A stretch of 64,000 nucleotides of DNA from RUG334 sp045599645 (lineage in GTDB: Bacteria > Muiribacteriota > Ozemobacteria > Ozemobacterales > Ozemobacteraceae). The notes under the pieces are model-generated. The model saw only the letters and a program-made list of their open reading frames with translations, searched no databases and was not told the origin of the DNA. This document shows positions 8,341-17,427 of the stretch, piece by piece. The number at the start of each line of letters is the position of its first letter. The stretch's first letter is position 1. Both the position numbers and the translations under genes were made by a program. Where the stretch lies: the NCBI GenBank assembly GCA_045599645.1, contig JAZRWI010000004.1:1-64000 (forward strand). Direction: 5' to 3'.

Positions 8341-10290
8341 ATGTCAGATAAAACCTTCTACATTACTACACCACTTTATTATGCAAATGACGAATTGCAT
8401 ATAGGCCACGCTTTCTCAACTTTGGCTGCCGACATCATGAGCCGCTTCCAGAGATCAATGGGAAGAAAGGTCCATTTCCTTACTGGCTCCGACGAACACG
8501 GTCAGAAGGTTGAACAGTCAGCAAAAGCTAAGGGTCTTACTCCAATAGAACATACAAATAGATTAGTCGAAAGATTTAAATCACTTTGGACTATGTTGGA
8601 TATTACCTATGACGATTTTATAAGAACAACAGAAGAACGCCATGAAAAGGTAGTTACCTATGTTCTCAATAAGCTTTGGGAACAGGGCGACATTTATGCC
8701 TCTGAATATAGCGGATGGTATTGCACCCCATGTGAACGTTTCTGGACCGAAAAAGAAGTTCCAGACAAGATTTGTCCTGATTGCCACAGACCTGTTCAGG
8801 AAATCACTGAAAAGAACTATTTCTTTAAGATGTCTAAGTATCAGCAGAAGCTTATTGATCATATTGAAGCAAATCCAGACTGTATTAAGCCAGCTGCACG
8901 CAGAAACGAAGTCCTTGGTTTCTTACGCAAACCTCTTAATGATTTGTGTATCAGCCGTCCAAAGAGCAGACTTCAGTGGGGTATTGAATTACCATTTGAT
9001 AAAGACTATGTAACCTATGTATGGTTTGACGCTCTTACAAACTATATCTCTGCAGCCGGCTATCCATACGATATGGAAAAGTTCAATGAACTTTGGCCAG
9101 CAAACGCCCACTTAATCGGTAAAGACATTCTTACTACACATGCAGTTTATTGGGGAACAATGCTTCTCGCTCTTGGTCTGCCACTTCCAATGTGCATTTA
9201 TGCTCATGGATGGTGGGTTACCGGCCAGGGTAAAATGTCCAAATCTGTTGGTAATGTCATCAATCCAAGAGAATTAGTTAGCACATACGGTCTTGACCCA
9301 TTCAGATTCTATTTATTCAGAGAAATGATTTTTGGTCAGGATGCAACCTACACAAAGGAAAACTTTACAAACAGATATAATGCCGACCTTGCAAATGACT
9401 ATGGCAATCTTTGCAACAGAATGCTTCCATTGTTAATGAAGAATCGTGACGGCATATTCCACAAAACAGAAGCAACATTAGATCCTACAAAAGAAATCGT
9501 AGCACTTTCAAAGCAAGTCAAGGAAAACTTCATAAAGGCTATGAACGATTTCTCATTCAATGAAGCTCTTGAACATGTATGGCTCTTCATCCAAAGACTA
9601 AATAAGTATGTTGATGAAACCGCTCCATGGAAGGTTGCCAAGGAAGGTAACACCGCCCTTCTTGATGAAATCTTCTACACTATTGGTGAATCAATCAGAT
9701 TTGTATCTGTTCTTGTTACTCCAATTATGCCAAACCTCGCACCACAGTTCCTTGCTCAGATTGGTCTTCCACAGAGTATAAAATTTAATATTAAAGACCT
9801 TGAATGGGGACAGTTGCCAGAAGGAACAAAATGTGGCGAACCTAAGCCTTTATTCCCAAGAATTGAAACAGAAAGAATACAGGCCCTTAAGGGTGGAAAA
9901 GACGCTAAGTCAGCTAAGACAGAAAAACCTGCTAAGACTAAAGAAGAAATTCCAACTGAAGGCGTTGTAACCTTTGACGACTTCATGAAAACCGAACTTT
10001 GCATCGGTAAGATTGAAAATGCTGAAAAGGTTGAAAATGCTGACAAGCTTCTTAAGCTTTCAGTAAATATTGGTGAAGAAGAACCAAGAACAGTTGTTGC
10101 CGGTATAGCTTCTTACTATAAACCAGAAGAAATTCTTGGCAAACAGGTATTGATGGTGAAGAACCTTAAACCTGCTAAGATAAGAGGAATCATGTCACAC
10201 GGTATGCTTCTCTGTGCTGAAACCGAAGACGGTGGTCTAGCTCTCATGACTCCAAGTATCCCAGCCAAAACTGGTATCAGAGTTCATTAA
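8341..10290 (+). CDS. metG: Methionyl-tRNA synthetase
   Basis: A 649-residue class I synthetase that charges tRNA-Met. The HIGH motif is at residues 20-23, the CTPC/CPDC zinc-knuckle cysteines follow around 128-150, and KMSKS lies at 298-302. A C-terminal tRNA-binding/dimerisation OB-fold (about 545-649, with KLLKLSVNIGEEEPRTVVAG and the GIMSHGMLLCAE end) is fused after a Lys/Ala-rich linker. Length and order match the longer bacterial MetG form. The ATG at 8341 is chosen over an in-frame TTG at 8275 because the TTG belongs to the promoter and a GAGGT site precedes 8341. It is the first gene of a tight operon with tatD and aroB. Confidence 0.97.
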   Translation: MSDKTFYITTPLYYANDELHIGHAFSTLAADIMSRFQRSMGRKVHFLTGSDEHGQKVEQSAKAKGLTPIEHTNRLVERFKSLWTMLDITYDDFIRTTEERHEKVVTYVLNKLWEQGDIYASEYSGWYCTPCERFWTEKEVPDKICPDCHRPVQEITEKNYFFKMSKYQQKLIDHIEANPDCIKPAARRNEVLGFLRKPLNDLCISRPKSRLQWGIELPFDKDYVTYVWFDALTNYISAAGYPYDMEKFNELWPANAHLIGKDILTTHAVYWGTMLLALGLPLPMCIYAHGWWVTGQGKMSKSVGNVINPRELVSTYGLDPFRFYLFREMIFGQDATYTKENFTNRYNADLANDYGNLCNRMLPLLMKNRDGIFHKTEATLDPTKEIVALSKQVKENFIKAMNDFSFNEALEHVWLFIQRLNKYVDETAPWKVAKEGNTALLDEIFYTIGESIRFVSVLVTPIMPNLAPQFLAQIGLPQSIKFNIKDLEWGQLPEGTKCGEPKPLFPRIETERIQALKGGKDAKSAKTEKPAKTKEEIPTEGVVTFDDFMKTELCIGKIENAEKVENADKLLKLSVNIGEEEPRTVVAGIASYYKPEEILGKQVLMVKNLKPAKIRGIMSHGMLLCAETEDGGLALMTPSIPAKTGIRVH

Positions 10291-10291
10291 A

Positions 10292-11080
10292 ATGAATTCT
10301 GCATACTTAATAGATGTTCACGCACATCTTGAAGATGAAAAATTCGATGAAGATGTGCGTGATACAATTGAGCGAGCATCAGCAGCCGGCATAAAAAAAA
10401 TTATTAATGCCGGTTGTTCAATAAACGAATGCAAAAAAATCTTTGAAATCGTAAAAGCAAATCCTGAATGCTACTGTATTGTAGGTGTCCATCCCCATAA
10501 CGCCAAAGAATTTCAGGAAACTGACCTAGAATTATTATCACAATTTGTAAATGAAGATAAATGTCTTGGCATTGGCGAAATCGGATTGGATTACTTTTAT
10601 GATTTTGCTCCAAAAGACCTTCAAATAGAAGTTTTTCAAAAACAGTGGGAATTAGCTGCAAAGCTTAATCAGCCGGTAGAGCTCCATATAAGAGATGCCT
10701 ACGATGACTTTTTCCCAGCAATCAAAGGCTTGAAGCAACCGCCAAAGGTTATGCTTCACTGCTTTTCCGGGGATTTAGATATTGCAAGGAAAGCCTTAGA
10801 CTTAGGTTTTGAGTTTTCTATAGGTGGAGTGCTTACCTTTAAGAAATCAGAAACAACGCGTAATATCTTTAAATTTATTCCGGATGATAGAATACATCTT
10901 GAAACAGATTGCCCTTACCTTTCACCTGAAGGTAAGCGTGGCAAAAGAAATGAACCTGCTAATATTTCTATAACCATTGAATATCTTGCTAAGGTTAAAT
11001 GTTGTTCTGTAGAACACATAACTCATGTATTATACGAAAATGCTAAACGCTTTTTTGGAAACAAATTAGGTATTGAATAA
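10292..11080 (+). CDS. tatD: TatD-family metal-dependent deoxyribonuclease
   Basis: A 262-residue TIM-barrel hydrolase of the TatD/YcfH family, frequently found directly after metG in bacteria. The metal ligands are visible: DVHAHL at the N-terminus (HxH), GEIGLDYFYD (about 95-104), the HIRDA and LHCFSG histidines in the middle, and ETDCPYLSPEGKRGKRNEP near residue 215. Family members act as 3'-5' exonucleases on DNA and are linked to DNA repair or turnover. Only one base separates it from metG, and its stop overlaps the aroB start (TAATG), so translation is coupled. Confidence 0.95.
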   Translation: MNSAYLIDVHAHLEDEKFDEDVRDTIERASAAGIKKIINAGCSINECKKIFEIVKANPECYCIVGVHPHNAKEFQETDLELLSQFVNEDKCLGIGEIGLDYFYDFAPKDLQIEVFQKQWELAAKLNQPVELHIRDAYDDFFPAIKGLKQPPKVMLHCFSGDLDIARKALDLGFEFSIGGVLTFKKSETTRNIFKFIPDDRIHLETDCPYLSPEGKRGKRNEPANISITIEYLAKVKCCSVEHITHVLYENAKRFFGNKLGIE

Positions 11081-12168
11081 TGGAAAACCAGAGACTTGAA
11101 TTCATAAGAAACAATCATACAGACATATATATAGGGACGGATCTATTTCCAGAAGTAGCAGCAAAATTTAATATCTCAGGTTTGCCTAAGCGTTGCGCGA
11201 TACTTACTAATAAGACTGTTGCAAAGTATTATCTGGAACCTCTCATTAAAGAATTGGATAATAAGAATATTAAATCGACCGTGATTCAAATAGAAGACGG
11301 AGAATCTTATAAAAGCTTTGAAACAGTAAACACTATTATAGAAGAATTAGCTTCAGCAGAAATTGAAAGAGACTGCCCATTAATAGGACTTGGTGGTGGA
11401 GTAATCTGTGATTTGGCAGGCTTTGTTGCATCCACATATAAAAGAGGCATTCCTTTAATACTAATTCCTACCACATTGCTAGCTATGGTAGATGCAAGCT
11501 TCGGTGGTAAAAATGCAATAAATACCCCCATAGCTAAGAATCTTATTGGAACATTTTATCAGCCTTTATTAACATTTATGGACGTTAAGGTTCTAACATC
11601 ATTATTATCACAACAATTATATTGTGGCTTAATTGAAGCACTTAAGCATGGATTGATTTTTGATATGGCTTACTTCAACTTTATTCTTAACAATCTTGAA
11701 GAAATAAAGAACAAGAATATACCTATTCTGCAGAGAGTTATACGACGTAGTGTATTTATCAAGAAAGAATTTATTTCAGAAGATGAAATGGATAATGGTA
11801 GAAGAGCCCATCTTAATTTCGGTCATACATTCGGCCATGGCTTAGAAACCTCTGGAAATTATGTCAGGTATAATCATGCAGAAGCAGTAGGTTTAGGTAT
11901 GCTTATGGCTATAAAAGCTTCTATAAATGTAGGAATACTAAAAGAAGATTATTCCGAAAAACTCGTTAATGTTCTAAAAGCCTTAGACATGCCTATAGAA
12001 ATTACCAACACCCTTTCAATAGAAAAAGTTATAGAGGCAATAAAATCTGATAAGAAACGTTCCCATGATGGAATTAAATTTATTTTGCCTGAATCTGAAG
12101 GTAAAACAGTTATTTATAAAGTAAAACCAGAAGACTTAGACAATTTTGTAAGAAAAGCAATCGTTTAA
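11080..12168 (+). CDS. aroB: 3-dehydroquinate synthase
   Basis: A 362-residue AroB, the NAD- and metal-dependent second enzyme of the shikimate pathway, converting DAHP to 3-dehydroquinate. The Rossmann/glycine motif GLGGGVICDLAGFVA, the PTTLLAMVDASFGGKNAIN substrate loop (about 130-150) and the metal-binding HGLI and HGLETSGNYVRYNHAEAV histidines are all present. The length is normal (350-370). The start codon overlaps the tatD stop by one base. It is the last gene of the metG operon; the following 99 nt hold a weak AT-rich dyad rather than a clear terminator. Confidence 0.96.
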   Translation: MENQRLEFIRNNHTDIYIGTDLFPEVAAKFNISGLPKRCAILTNKTVAKYYLEPLIKELDNKNIKSTVIQIEDGESYKSFETVNTIIEELASAEIERDCPLIGLGGGVICDLAGFVASTYKRGIPLILIPTTLLAMVDASFGGKNAINTPIAKNLIGTFYQPLLTFMDVKVLTSLLSQQLYCGLIEALKHGLIFDMAYFNFILNNLEEIKNKNIPILQRVIRRSVFIKKEFISEDEMDNGRRAHLNFGHTFGHGLETSGNYVRYNHAEAVGLGMLMAIKASINVGILKEDYSEKLVNVLKALDMPIEITNTLSIEKVIEAIKSDKKRSHDGIKFILPESEGKTVIYKVKPEDLDNFVRKAIV

Positions 12169-12201
12169 AATTTCCCCATAGCACAATAAAAATTTTAAAA
12201 C

Positions 12202-12214
12202 AAGATATTATCTT
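12202..12214. promoter_or_regulatory. AAGATA-T-TATCTT dyad between aroB and nrdJ
   Basis: A 13-nt perfect palindrome is followed by an eight-T run (12217-12224). It could be a weak terminator for aroB or an operator for nrdJ. It does not match the published NrdR-box pattern, and I see no B12 riboswitch in the 99-nt gap. Confidence 0.25.
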
Positions 12215-12267
12215 AAATTTTTTTGTTGTATATATATACTCACCAAAAAAGAAGTGAAGGATTTGTA

Positions 12268-14565
12268 ATGAACTCAACAACTACAATCGCAAACCGTTTT
12301 TCAGCAAACGCACAAAAGATTCTTTCCAAAAGATATCTTACCAGGGACACAGAAGGCAACCCAATAGAAACCATAGAAGGTTTATTCAGGCGTGTTGCTC
12401 ATGCTATTGCATCTGCTGAAAACAATTACACAAACAGCAAATATAAAGCAGAAGACTTAGAAGAAACTTTTTTTAAGATGATGACTGAAATGGACTTTCT
12501 TCCAAACAGTCCAACCCTTATGAATGCCGGTAAACCATTAGGTCAGCTTTCTGCATGCTTCGTACTTCCAGTAGAAGATTCCATGGAAGGCATTTTTGAT
12601 GCTGTCAAGCATGCAGCAATCATACATAAATCCGGTGGTGGAACAGGCTTTAGTTTCTCTCGTTTAAGACCATCAAAGGACATAGTTTCTTCAACATCAG
12701 GCGTAAGCTCTGGTCCTATTTCTTTCATGAAGGTTTTCAACGTTGCAACTGAAACTATCAAGCAAGGTGGAACAAGAAGAGGTGCCAATATGGGTATTCT
12801 CCGTGTTGACCATCCAGATATTCTTGATTTCATCACTGCAAAAGAAGATTTAAAGGAACTAACAAATTTTAATCTCTCAGTAGCAATTACTGATAAATTC
12901 ATGGAAGCCCTTGAAAATGACGGCGAATATGATTTGATAAATCCAAGGTCTGGTGAAGTTGTAAAAAGCCTTAAGGCTTCTAAAGTATTCTATATGATAG
13001 TAGAACGTGCTTGGAAAAATGGAGAACCAGGTATTGTTTTCATCGATAGAATTAACGCCACTCAACCTACTCCAGCTGTTGGTAAAATCGAATCAACAAA
13101 TCCATGCGGGGAACAGCCATTGCTTCCATACGAAGCTTGCAACCTTGGTTCTATTAACCTTTCAAGATTTGTTACCTCAGTTAATGGTAAACCAGAAATT
13201 GATTTCAAGAGACTCAAAGAAATTATTACTCTGTCAGTAAGATTCCTTGACAATGTTATAGATCAGAACAAGTATCCATTACCACAGATTGATAAAACCA
13301 CAAAGTCTAATAGAAAAATTGGTCTTGGCATCATGGGTTGGTCAGACATGTTGATCAAGCTTGGTGTTGCTTACAATTCACAGAGAGCCATTGAACTAGC
13401 CGAAGCAGTCATGAAGTTCATTCATGACGAAGGCTGGAATGCTTCTCAGGAACTTGGTAAGGAACGTGGAAGCTTCCCGAATTTTGAAAAATCAATTTAT
13501 CCTGCAAAGGGCTTTACAGCAATGAGAAACGCTACAGTAACAACTATTGCACCTACAGGTACAATCAGTATGCTCTGCGGTTGCTCATCTGGTATTGAAC
13601 CTCTATTTGCTATAGCTTACGAAAAGCACGTTATGGATAATGAGCATCTATTAGAAGTACATAACGATTTTGTTAAGATTGCCAGAGAAAAGAACTTTTA
13701 TTCTCAGGAATTAATGGAAAAAGTTGCTAAACAAGGTAGTGTTCAGAATCTATCAGAAGTTCCGGAAGATGTCAGAAAGATTTTCGTTGTAAGCCACCTG
13801 ATTTCTCCGGAATGGCACATGAAAATGCAGGCAGCTTTCCAGAAATGGACAGACAATGCAGTCAGCAAAACAGTTAACTGCCCGAATGATGCTACTAAGC
13901 AGGATATCGAAACTATTTTCAGATTAGCCCATAAATATGGTTGTAAGGGTGTTACTGTTTATCGTGATGGTTCTCGTGACACACAGGTTCTCAACCTTAC
14001 AGGTAAAAAAGCTGTTGATATCGTTAATGTAAAACCAGCTAATCTTTCATTAACACCAAGAAGTAGACCAGACATCACTGTTGGTGTAACAGAAAGAGTC
14101 AAGATTGGTTGTGGCAACCTTTATGTAACTGTTAACAGTGATGAAAATGGTATCTGCGAAGTATTCACAGGACTAGGCAAAAATGGTGGTTGTCCATCCC
14201 AATCAGAAGCTACAGCAAGACTAGTATCTATGGCTCTGAGAGCTGGTATTGAAGTCCAGGAAGTCATTGATCAGCTTAAGGGAATCAGATGTATGTCTAC
14301 AATAAGAAAGAGTTCTTTGAGCAAAGACCTTAAGGTTCTTTCTTGTCCGGATGCTATTGGTAAAGCTATTGAAAAATATTATCTTGCTGCAAGAGATAAT
14401 TTTAAGAAGATGCCGCCAGTATTCAAAGAAAAAGCTGAAAAACAGGACCTTATGAATGATAATCAGCCAGAACCTGGTGTACATTGTCCTGAATGTGGTG
14501 AAATACTAGAACATGATTCAGGTTGTGTAATCTGTAAATCTTGTGGTTATTCGAAGTGCGGCTGA
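12268..14565 (+). CDS. nrdJ: Adenosylcobalamin-dependent (class II) ribonucleotide reductase
   Basis: A 765-residue class II reductase that makes deoxyribonucleotides using adenosylcobalamin as radical source, with no need for oxygen or a second subunit. Hallmarks are the SPTLMNAG substrate region, SGGGTGFSFSRLRP, NLSVAITD, the catalytic NPCGEQPLLPYEACNLGSINL loop (cysteine at about 280), TIAPTGTISM, and a C-terminal domain ending in a CPECG...CKSCGYSKCG zinc ribbon carrying redox cysteines. The ATG at 12268 is preferred over an upstream in-frame TTG at 12223, since a GAAGTGAAGG ribosome binding site precedes it. It is monocistronic with its own terminator. CobO at 30476 would supply its cofactor. 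Confidence 0.96.
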   Translation: MNSTTTIANRFSANAQKILSKRYLTRDTEGNPIETIEGLFRRVAHAIASAENNYTNSKYKAEDLEETFFKMMTEMDFLPNSPTLMNAGKPLGQLSACFVLPVEDSMEGIFDAVKHAAIIHKSGGGTGFSFSRLRPSKDIVSSTSGVSSGPISFMKVFNVATETIKQGGTRRGANMGILRVDHPDILDFITAKEDLKELTNFNLSVAITDKFMEALENDGEYDLINPRSGEVVKSLKASKVFYMIVERAWKNGEPGIVFIDRINATQPTPAVGKIESTNPCGEQPLLPYEACNLGSINLSRFVTSVNGKPEIDFKRLKEIITLSVRFLDNVIDQNKYPLPQIDKTTKSNRKIGLGIMGWSDMLIKLGVAYNSQRAIELAEAVMKFIHDEGWNASQELGKERGSFPNFEKSIYPAKGFTAMRNATVTTIAPTGTISMLCGCSSGIEPLFAIAYEKHVMDNEHLLEVHNDFVKIAREKNFYSQELMEKVAKQGSVQNLSEVPEDVRKIFVVSHLISPEWHMKMQAAFQKWTDNAVSKTVNCPNDATKQDIETIFRLAHKYGCKGVTVYRDGSRDTQVLNLTGKKAVDIVNVKPANLSLTPRSRPDITVGVTERVKIGCGNLYVTVNSDENGICEVFTGLGKNGGCPSQSEATARLVSMALRAGIEVQEVIDQLKGIRCMSTIRKSSLSKDLKVLSCPDAIGKAIEKYYLAARDNFKKMPPVFKEKAEKQDLMNDNQPEPGVHCPECGEILEHDSGCVICKSCGYSKCG

Positions 14566-14581
14566 TAAATAGCTAAAAAAG

Positions 14582-14613
14582 GAGCAATCTATATGTGTAG
14601 ATTGCTCTTTTTT
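14582..14613 (+). terminator. Intrinsic terminator of nrdJ
   Basis: A perfect 10-bp stem GAGCAATCTA / TAGATTGCTC with a 6-nt loop is followed by six Ts, 17 nt after the nrdJ stop. Confidence 0.9.
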
Positions 14614-14686
14614 GTGTGCATAAAATTTTTAATGCAAGCCCTTATAATAAATGACAAAAAAAAATAAAAAAAAATTTTATGTACCA

Positions 14687-14715
14687 TTGACACATCATAA
14701 AAATATAATTAAAAT
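14687..14715 (+). promoter_or_regulatory. Sigma-70 promoter of the secreted MBL-fold gene
   Basis: TTGACA (14687-14692), a 17-nt spacer and TAAAAT (14710-14715). The ~70-nt leader contains a small GCGC-TCCGT-GCGC hairpin (14761-14773) and an AAGGAG ribosome binding site (14777-14782). Confidence 0.8.
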
Positions 14716-14790
14716 AGGTTTAAAGTATCTAATATTTAGTATAAGTTTCTATAAGTTTAAGCGCTCCGTGCGCAATAAGGAGTATAGGGA

Positions 14791-17292
14791 ATGAATCACG
14801 GTATTGCAAAATCTCTAATGCTAGCAGCACTTGGTGCATTCTTGTCTACTGCATCCTTTGCAGATGTTAAGGTTACTTTCCTTGATGTTCATCAGGGTGA
14901 CTGTATTATCATTCGCAATGGTGCTAAGACAATTATGATTGACGCCGGTGACGATAAGCTTGATGCAGCTCAGCGTTACATTATTCCTTTTTTGAAAAAA
15001 GAAGGAATCAAGAAAATTGATCAAGCTATTATCACTCACCCACATAGAGACCATTTTGGTGGTTTCATTGACTTAATAAAAGATTTTAAGTTCGGTGAAT
15101 TCGTATATTCTAACGACAACGATATTTCTTCTGAAGGTAAGAGAGTAACCAGAGGTTCTGGTGATGCTATTGCTTATAACAATATGAAGCAGCTTATCCT
15201 CAGCAAAGGTATCCCATATCGCAAAGCAAAGCTCGGCGAAATGTTAGATTGGGGCGAAGGCGTAAAGGCAGAAGTACTCAGCTGTGATAATCCTAAACTC
15301 GCAAGAGCAATGGCAGCAGACACTAAGTCTCCAGAAGTTAATCCTAACGAAATTTCTGTCGTTGTTAAAATGACTTATGGAAAAATCAGTTATATGTTTA
15401 CCGGTGACGCTGAAAAGAAAGCTGAAACCGAAATGGTTGAACGCTTCGGAAAGAAATTGTCCAGCACAGTACTTAAATCAGGTCATCATGGTTCTAAGAC
15501 TTCTTCCAACCATAACTTCATGGATACCATGCAGCCAAAATATGCTGTAATCCAAGTTGGTAAAGGCAATAGCTTCGGTCATCCAACAAAGCAGACTCTC
15601 GACATTTATGATTACTACAAAATGAAAGTATTCAGAAATGACGAAGACGGTACTGTTGAAAGTATCACTAATGGCGAAACTGTAGAATTCATTTCTAACC
15701 AGAGTGCTGTTGCATTCGCAAGCAAACCACAGGTAATTGCTCTCACTGGTAATAGTGCAACACTTCAGTGGACCACTAACCGTGAAGCAGTTTCTAAGGT
15801 AGAATACACTAACGGTTCTGCAACTAAGTGTAAAGGTTCAGATAGTGCTACAAAGACTCACACTATTACACTTGTAGGATTGAAACCCGATACTGAATAT
15901 ACATACGTAGCATATTCTGCAGACCCACGCGAAACCTCTAAAGTTGTAAAAGTAAAAGGAACAATTAAGACTCCAGCTACTTCTTCAACTGCAATGGCAA
16001 GTCTTTCTAGCGTTAGCACAAACTTTGACCGTGTTTACATGAAGCACCCATTCAAGATTTTGGCTAATGTAAAGAATCCTTCTGAAAACCAAATTAATGG
16101 TCTTACAGTAGAAATGTATCATTCTTCAATCAATCCATCTAACCTGATTGAAAAGGTTCAGTTAAGTGTATCTCCAAAGAGCACTGCAGTTGCAGTAAGC
16201 AACACTAAGATTGATTGGCTTGGTAAGATTGAAATTATTGCAGTTCTCAAGAAAGGCAATACAATCATTGATACTTCTTCAACTAGCATCACCATGGAAG
16301 CTAAGCAGGTATTTGTTGACTGTGCCCACGGTAACAAAGACTACTTCACTGGTCGTTTTGCCGGTATGAAGATGGACCTCTTCCAGCACTATGGCTTCCA
16401 GCTTAAATCATTAAGCAAAGCAATCACCTTCGATCAGATTAAAGATGGCTTCATGGTAATGATTCCTCATCCAACAACAGCCTTCTCTACCGAAGAACTT
16501 AATGCTCTCAAGAAGTTCTCAAAAGCTGGTGGTTCAGTAATCATGTTCGGTCAGTCAGACTACGGTAACAAGTCTCATCCAGAACTTCAGAATAAAGTTC
16601 TTCAGGCACTTGGTTCAAATATCCGCTTCAATGATGACCAGGTTTGTGACCCAACCAATAACATTGGTGCTCCATTCAGATTCTTCGGAACTAAGTTCCC
16701 AACACCAGCAATTACAGGTGAAGATTGCTCTAAGTTACTTCTCAGAAGCTGCTGTTCACTCATTGACGCTGAAGGTAAAGCCCTTAAGGGTTCAAGCAGA
16801 GTTAAGATCGTAGCTTGTGGTGATGAAGACAGCTACAATGCAGAATCTGATGAACAGAATGATGGTTACAAATATTCTGTAGGTAATGTTCCATTTGCAG
16901 CAGTTGAAGACCTCGGTGTTGGTCGTGTTGCATGTATCGGCGAAAATACTTATCAGGATGGTCTTTACGGTGGAACATCTAACAAGGGTCTCTCTACTCC
17001 ACAGTTCAACAGAGGCATCTGCTACTGGCTGAGCCTTGGTAAAGAAAAGACTCTTAGAAGCCTTACTCGCAGCATTGCACAGCTTGACTATGAAGGTGAC
17101 CCAGAAGTTAGAGCTTCTCAGTATGAAGCACTTTCTGAAGCAATCATCAACAATGTTCGCCAGTCCATGGAAGAAAATGGTAATGGTTTGAACGATGTAA
17201 AGCGTGAAATGTCCAACTATGAAGGTGAAAGCATTAACCAGTTGAAGAGACAGATTCAGCAGATTGATTCTTTCGAAGATATTTACCGCTAA
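14791..17292 (+). CDS. Secreted ComEC-like MBL-fold hydrolase with FN3 and DUF4350-like domains
   Basis: An 833-residue protein with a signal peptide (about 1-24). The N-terminal metallo-beta-lactamase fold is of the ComEC/Rec2 C-terminal type: LDVHQGDC (31-38), THPHRDHFGG (82-91, giving H83, H85, D87, H88) and KSGHHGSKTSSNH. A fibronectin type III domain follows at about 305-395. After an immunoglobulin-like stretch, a domain resembling DUF4350/GATase-like folds begins around 505 (VDCAHGNKDYFTG, then SKAGGSVIMFGQSD). There are no ComEC membrane segments, so it is not a DNA channel. Secreted ComEC-type MBL proteins are thought to be phosphodiesterases or nucleases, but the substrate is unknown. 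The last ~60 residues look helical. It is a single-gene unit with a strong promoter and terminator. Confidence 0.75.
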   Translation: MNHGIAKSLMLAALGAFLSTASFADVKVTFLDVHQGDCIIIRNGAKTIMIDAGDDKLDAAQRYIIPFLKKEGIKKIDQAIITHPHRDHFGGFIDLIKDFKFGEFVYSNDNDISSEGKRVTRGSGDAIAYNNMKQLILSKGIPYRKAKLGEMLDWGEGVKAEVLSCDNPKLARAMAADTKSPEVNPNEISVVVKMTYGKISYMFTGDAEKKAETEMVERFGKKLSSTVLKSGHHGSKTSSNHNFMDTMQPKYAVIQVGKGNSFGHPTKQTLDIYDYYKMKVFRNDEDGTVESITNGETVEFISNQSAVAFASKPQVIALTGNSATLQWTTNREAVSKVEYTNGSATKCKGSDSATKTHTITLVGLKPDTEYTYVAYSADPRETSKVVKVKGTIKTPATSSTAMASLSSVSTNFDRVYMKHPFKILANVKNPSENQINGLTVEMYHSSINPSNLIEKVQLSVSPKSTAVAVSNTKIDWLGKIEIIAVLKKGNTIIDTSSTSITMEAKQVFVDCAHGNKDYFTGRFAGMKMDLFQHYGFQLKSLSKAITFDQIKDGFMVMIPHPTTAFSTEELNALKKFSKAGGSVIMFGQSDYGNKSHPELQNKVLQALGSNIRFNDDQVCDPTNNIGAPFRFFGTKFPTPAITGEDCSKLLLRSCCSLIDAEGKALKGSSRVKIVACGDEDSYNAESDEQNDGYKYSVGNVPFAAVEDLGVGRVACIGENTYQDGLYGGTSNKGLSTPQFNRGICYWLSLGKEKTLRSLTRSIAQLDYEGDPEVRASQYEALSEAIINNVRQSMEENGNGLNDVKREMSNYEGESINQLKRQIQQIDSFEDIYR

Positions 17293-17302
17293 GTAATAAA
17301 AT

Positions 17303-17342
17303 AAAAAAACCTCGATAAGTTAAACTTATCGAGGTTTTTTTA
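17303..17342 (+). terminator. Intrinsic terminator after the MBL-fold gene
   Basis: An 11-bp stem CCTCGATAAGT / ACTTATCGAGG (17310-17320 with 17324-17334) is flanked by A and T runs, so it should work in both directions. Confidence 0.9.
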
Positions 17343-17365
17343 TTTTATTTTTTTTCTAAATCATC

Positions 17366-17394
17366 TTTAAAGTATTGCTAAAAACTGTTATAAT
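17366..17394 (+). promoter_or_regulatory. Probable promoter of the amidase-chemoreceptor pair
   Basis: A perfect TATAAT -10 (17389-17394) lies 17 nt after a weak -35 (TTTAAA, 17366-17371). Confidence 0.6.
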
Positions 17395-17427
17395 CTATTG
17401 CACATGTAAAAACCTAGGTAATTTTTC

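Noticed and set aside
12169..12267. B12 riboswitch or NrdR box upstream of nrdJ
   Set aside because: The gap is only 99 nt, lacks the B12-box pattern, and the 13-nt palindrome does not match the NrdR consensus.
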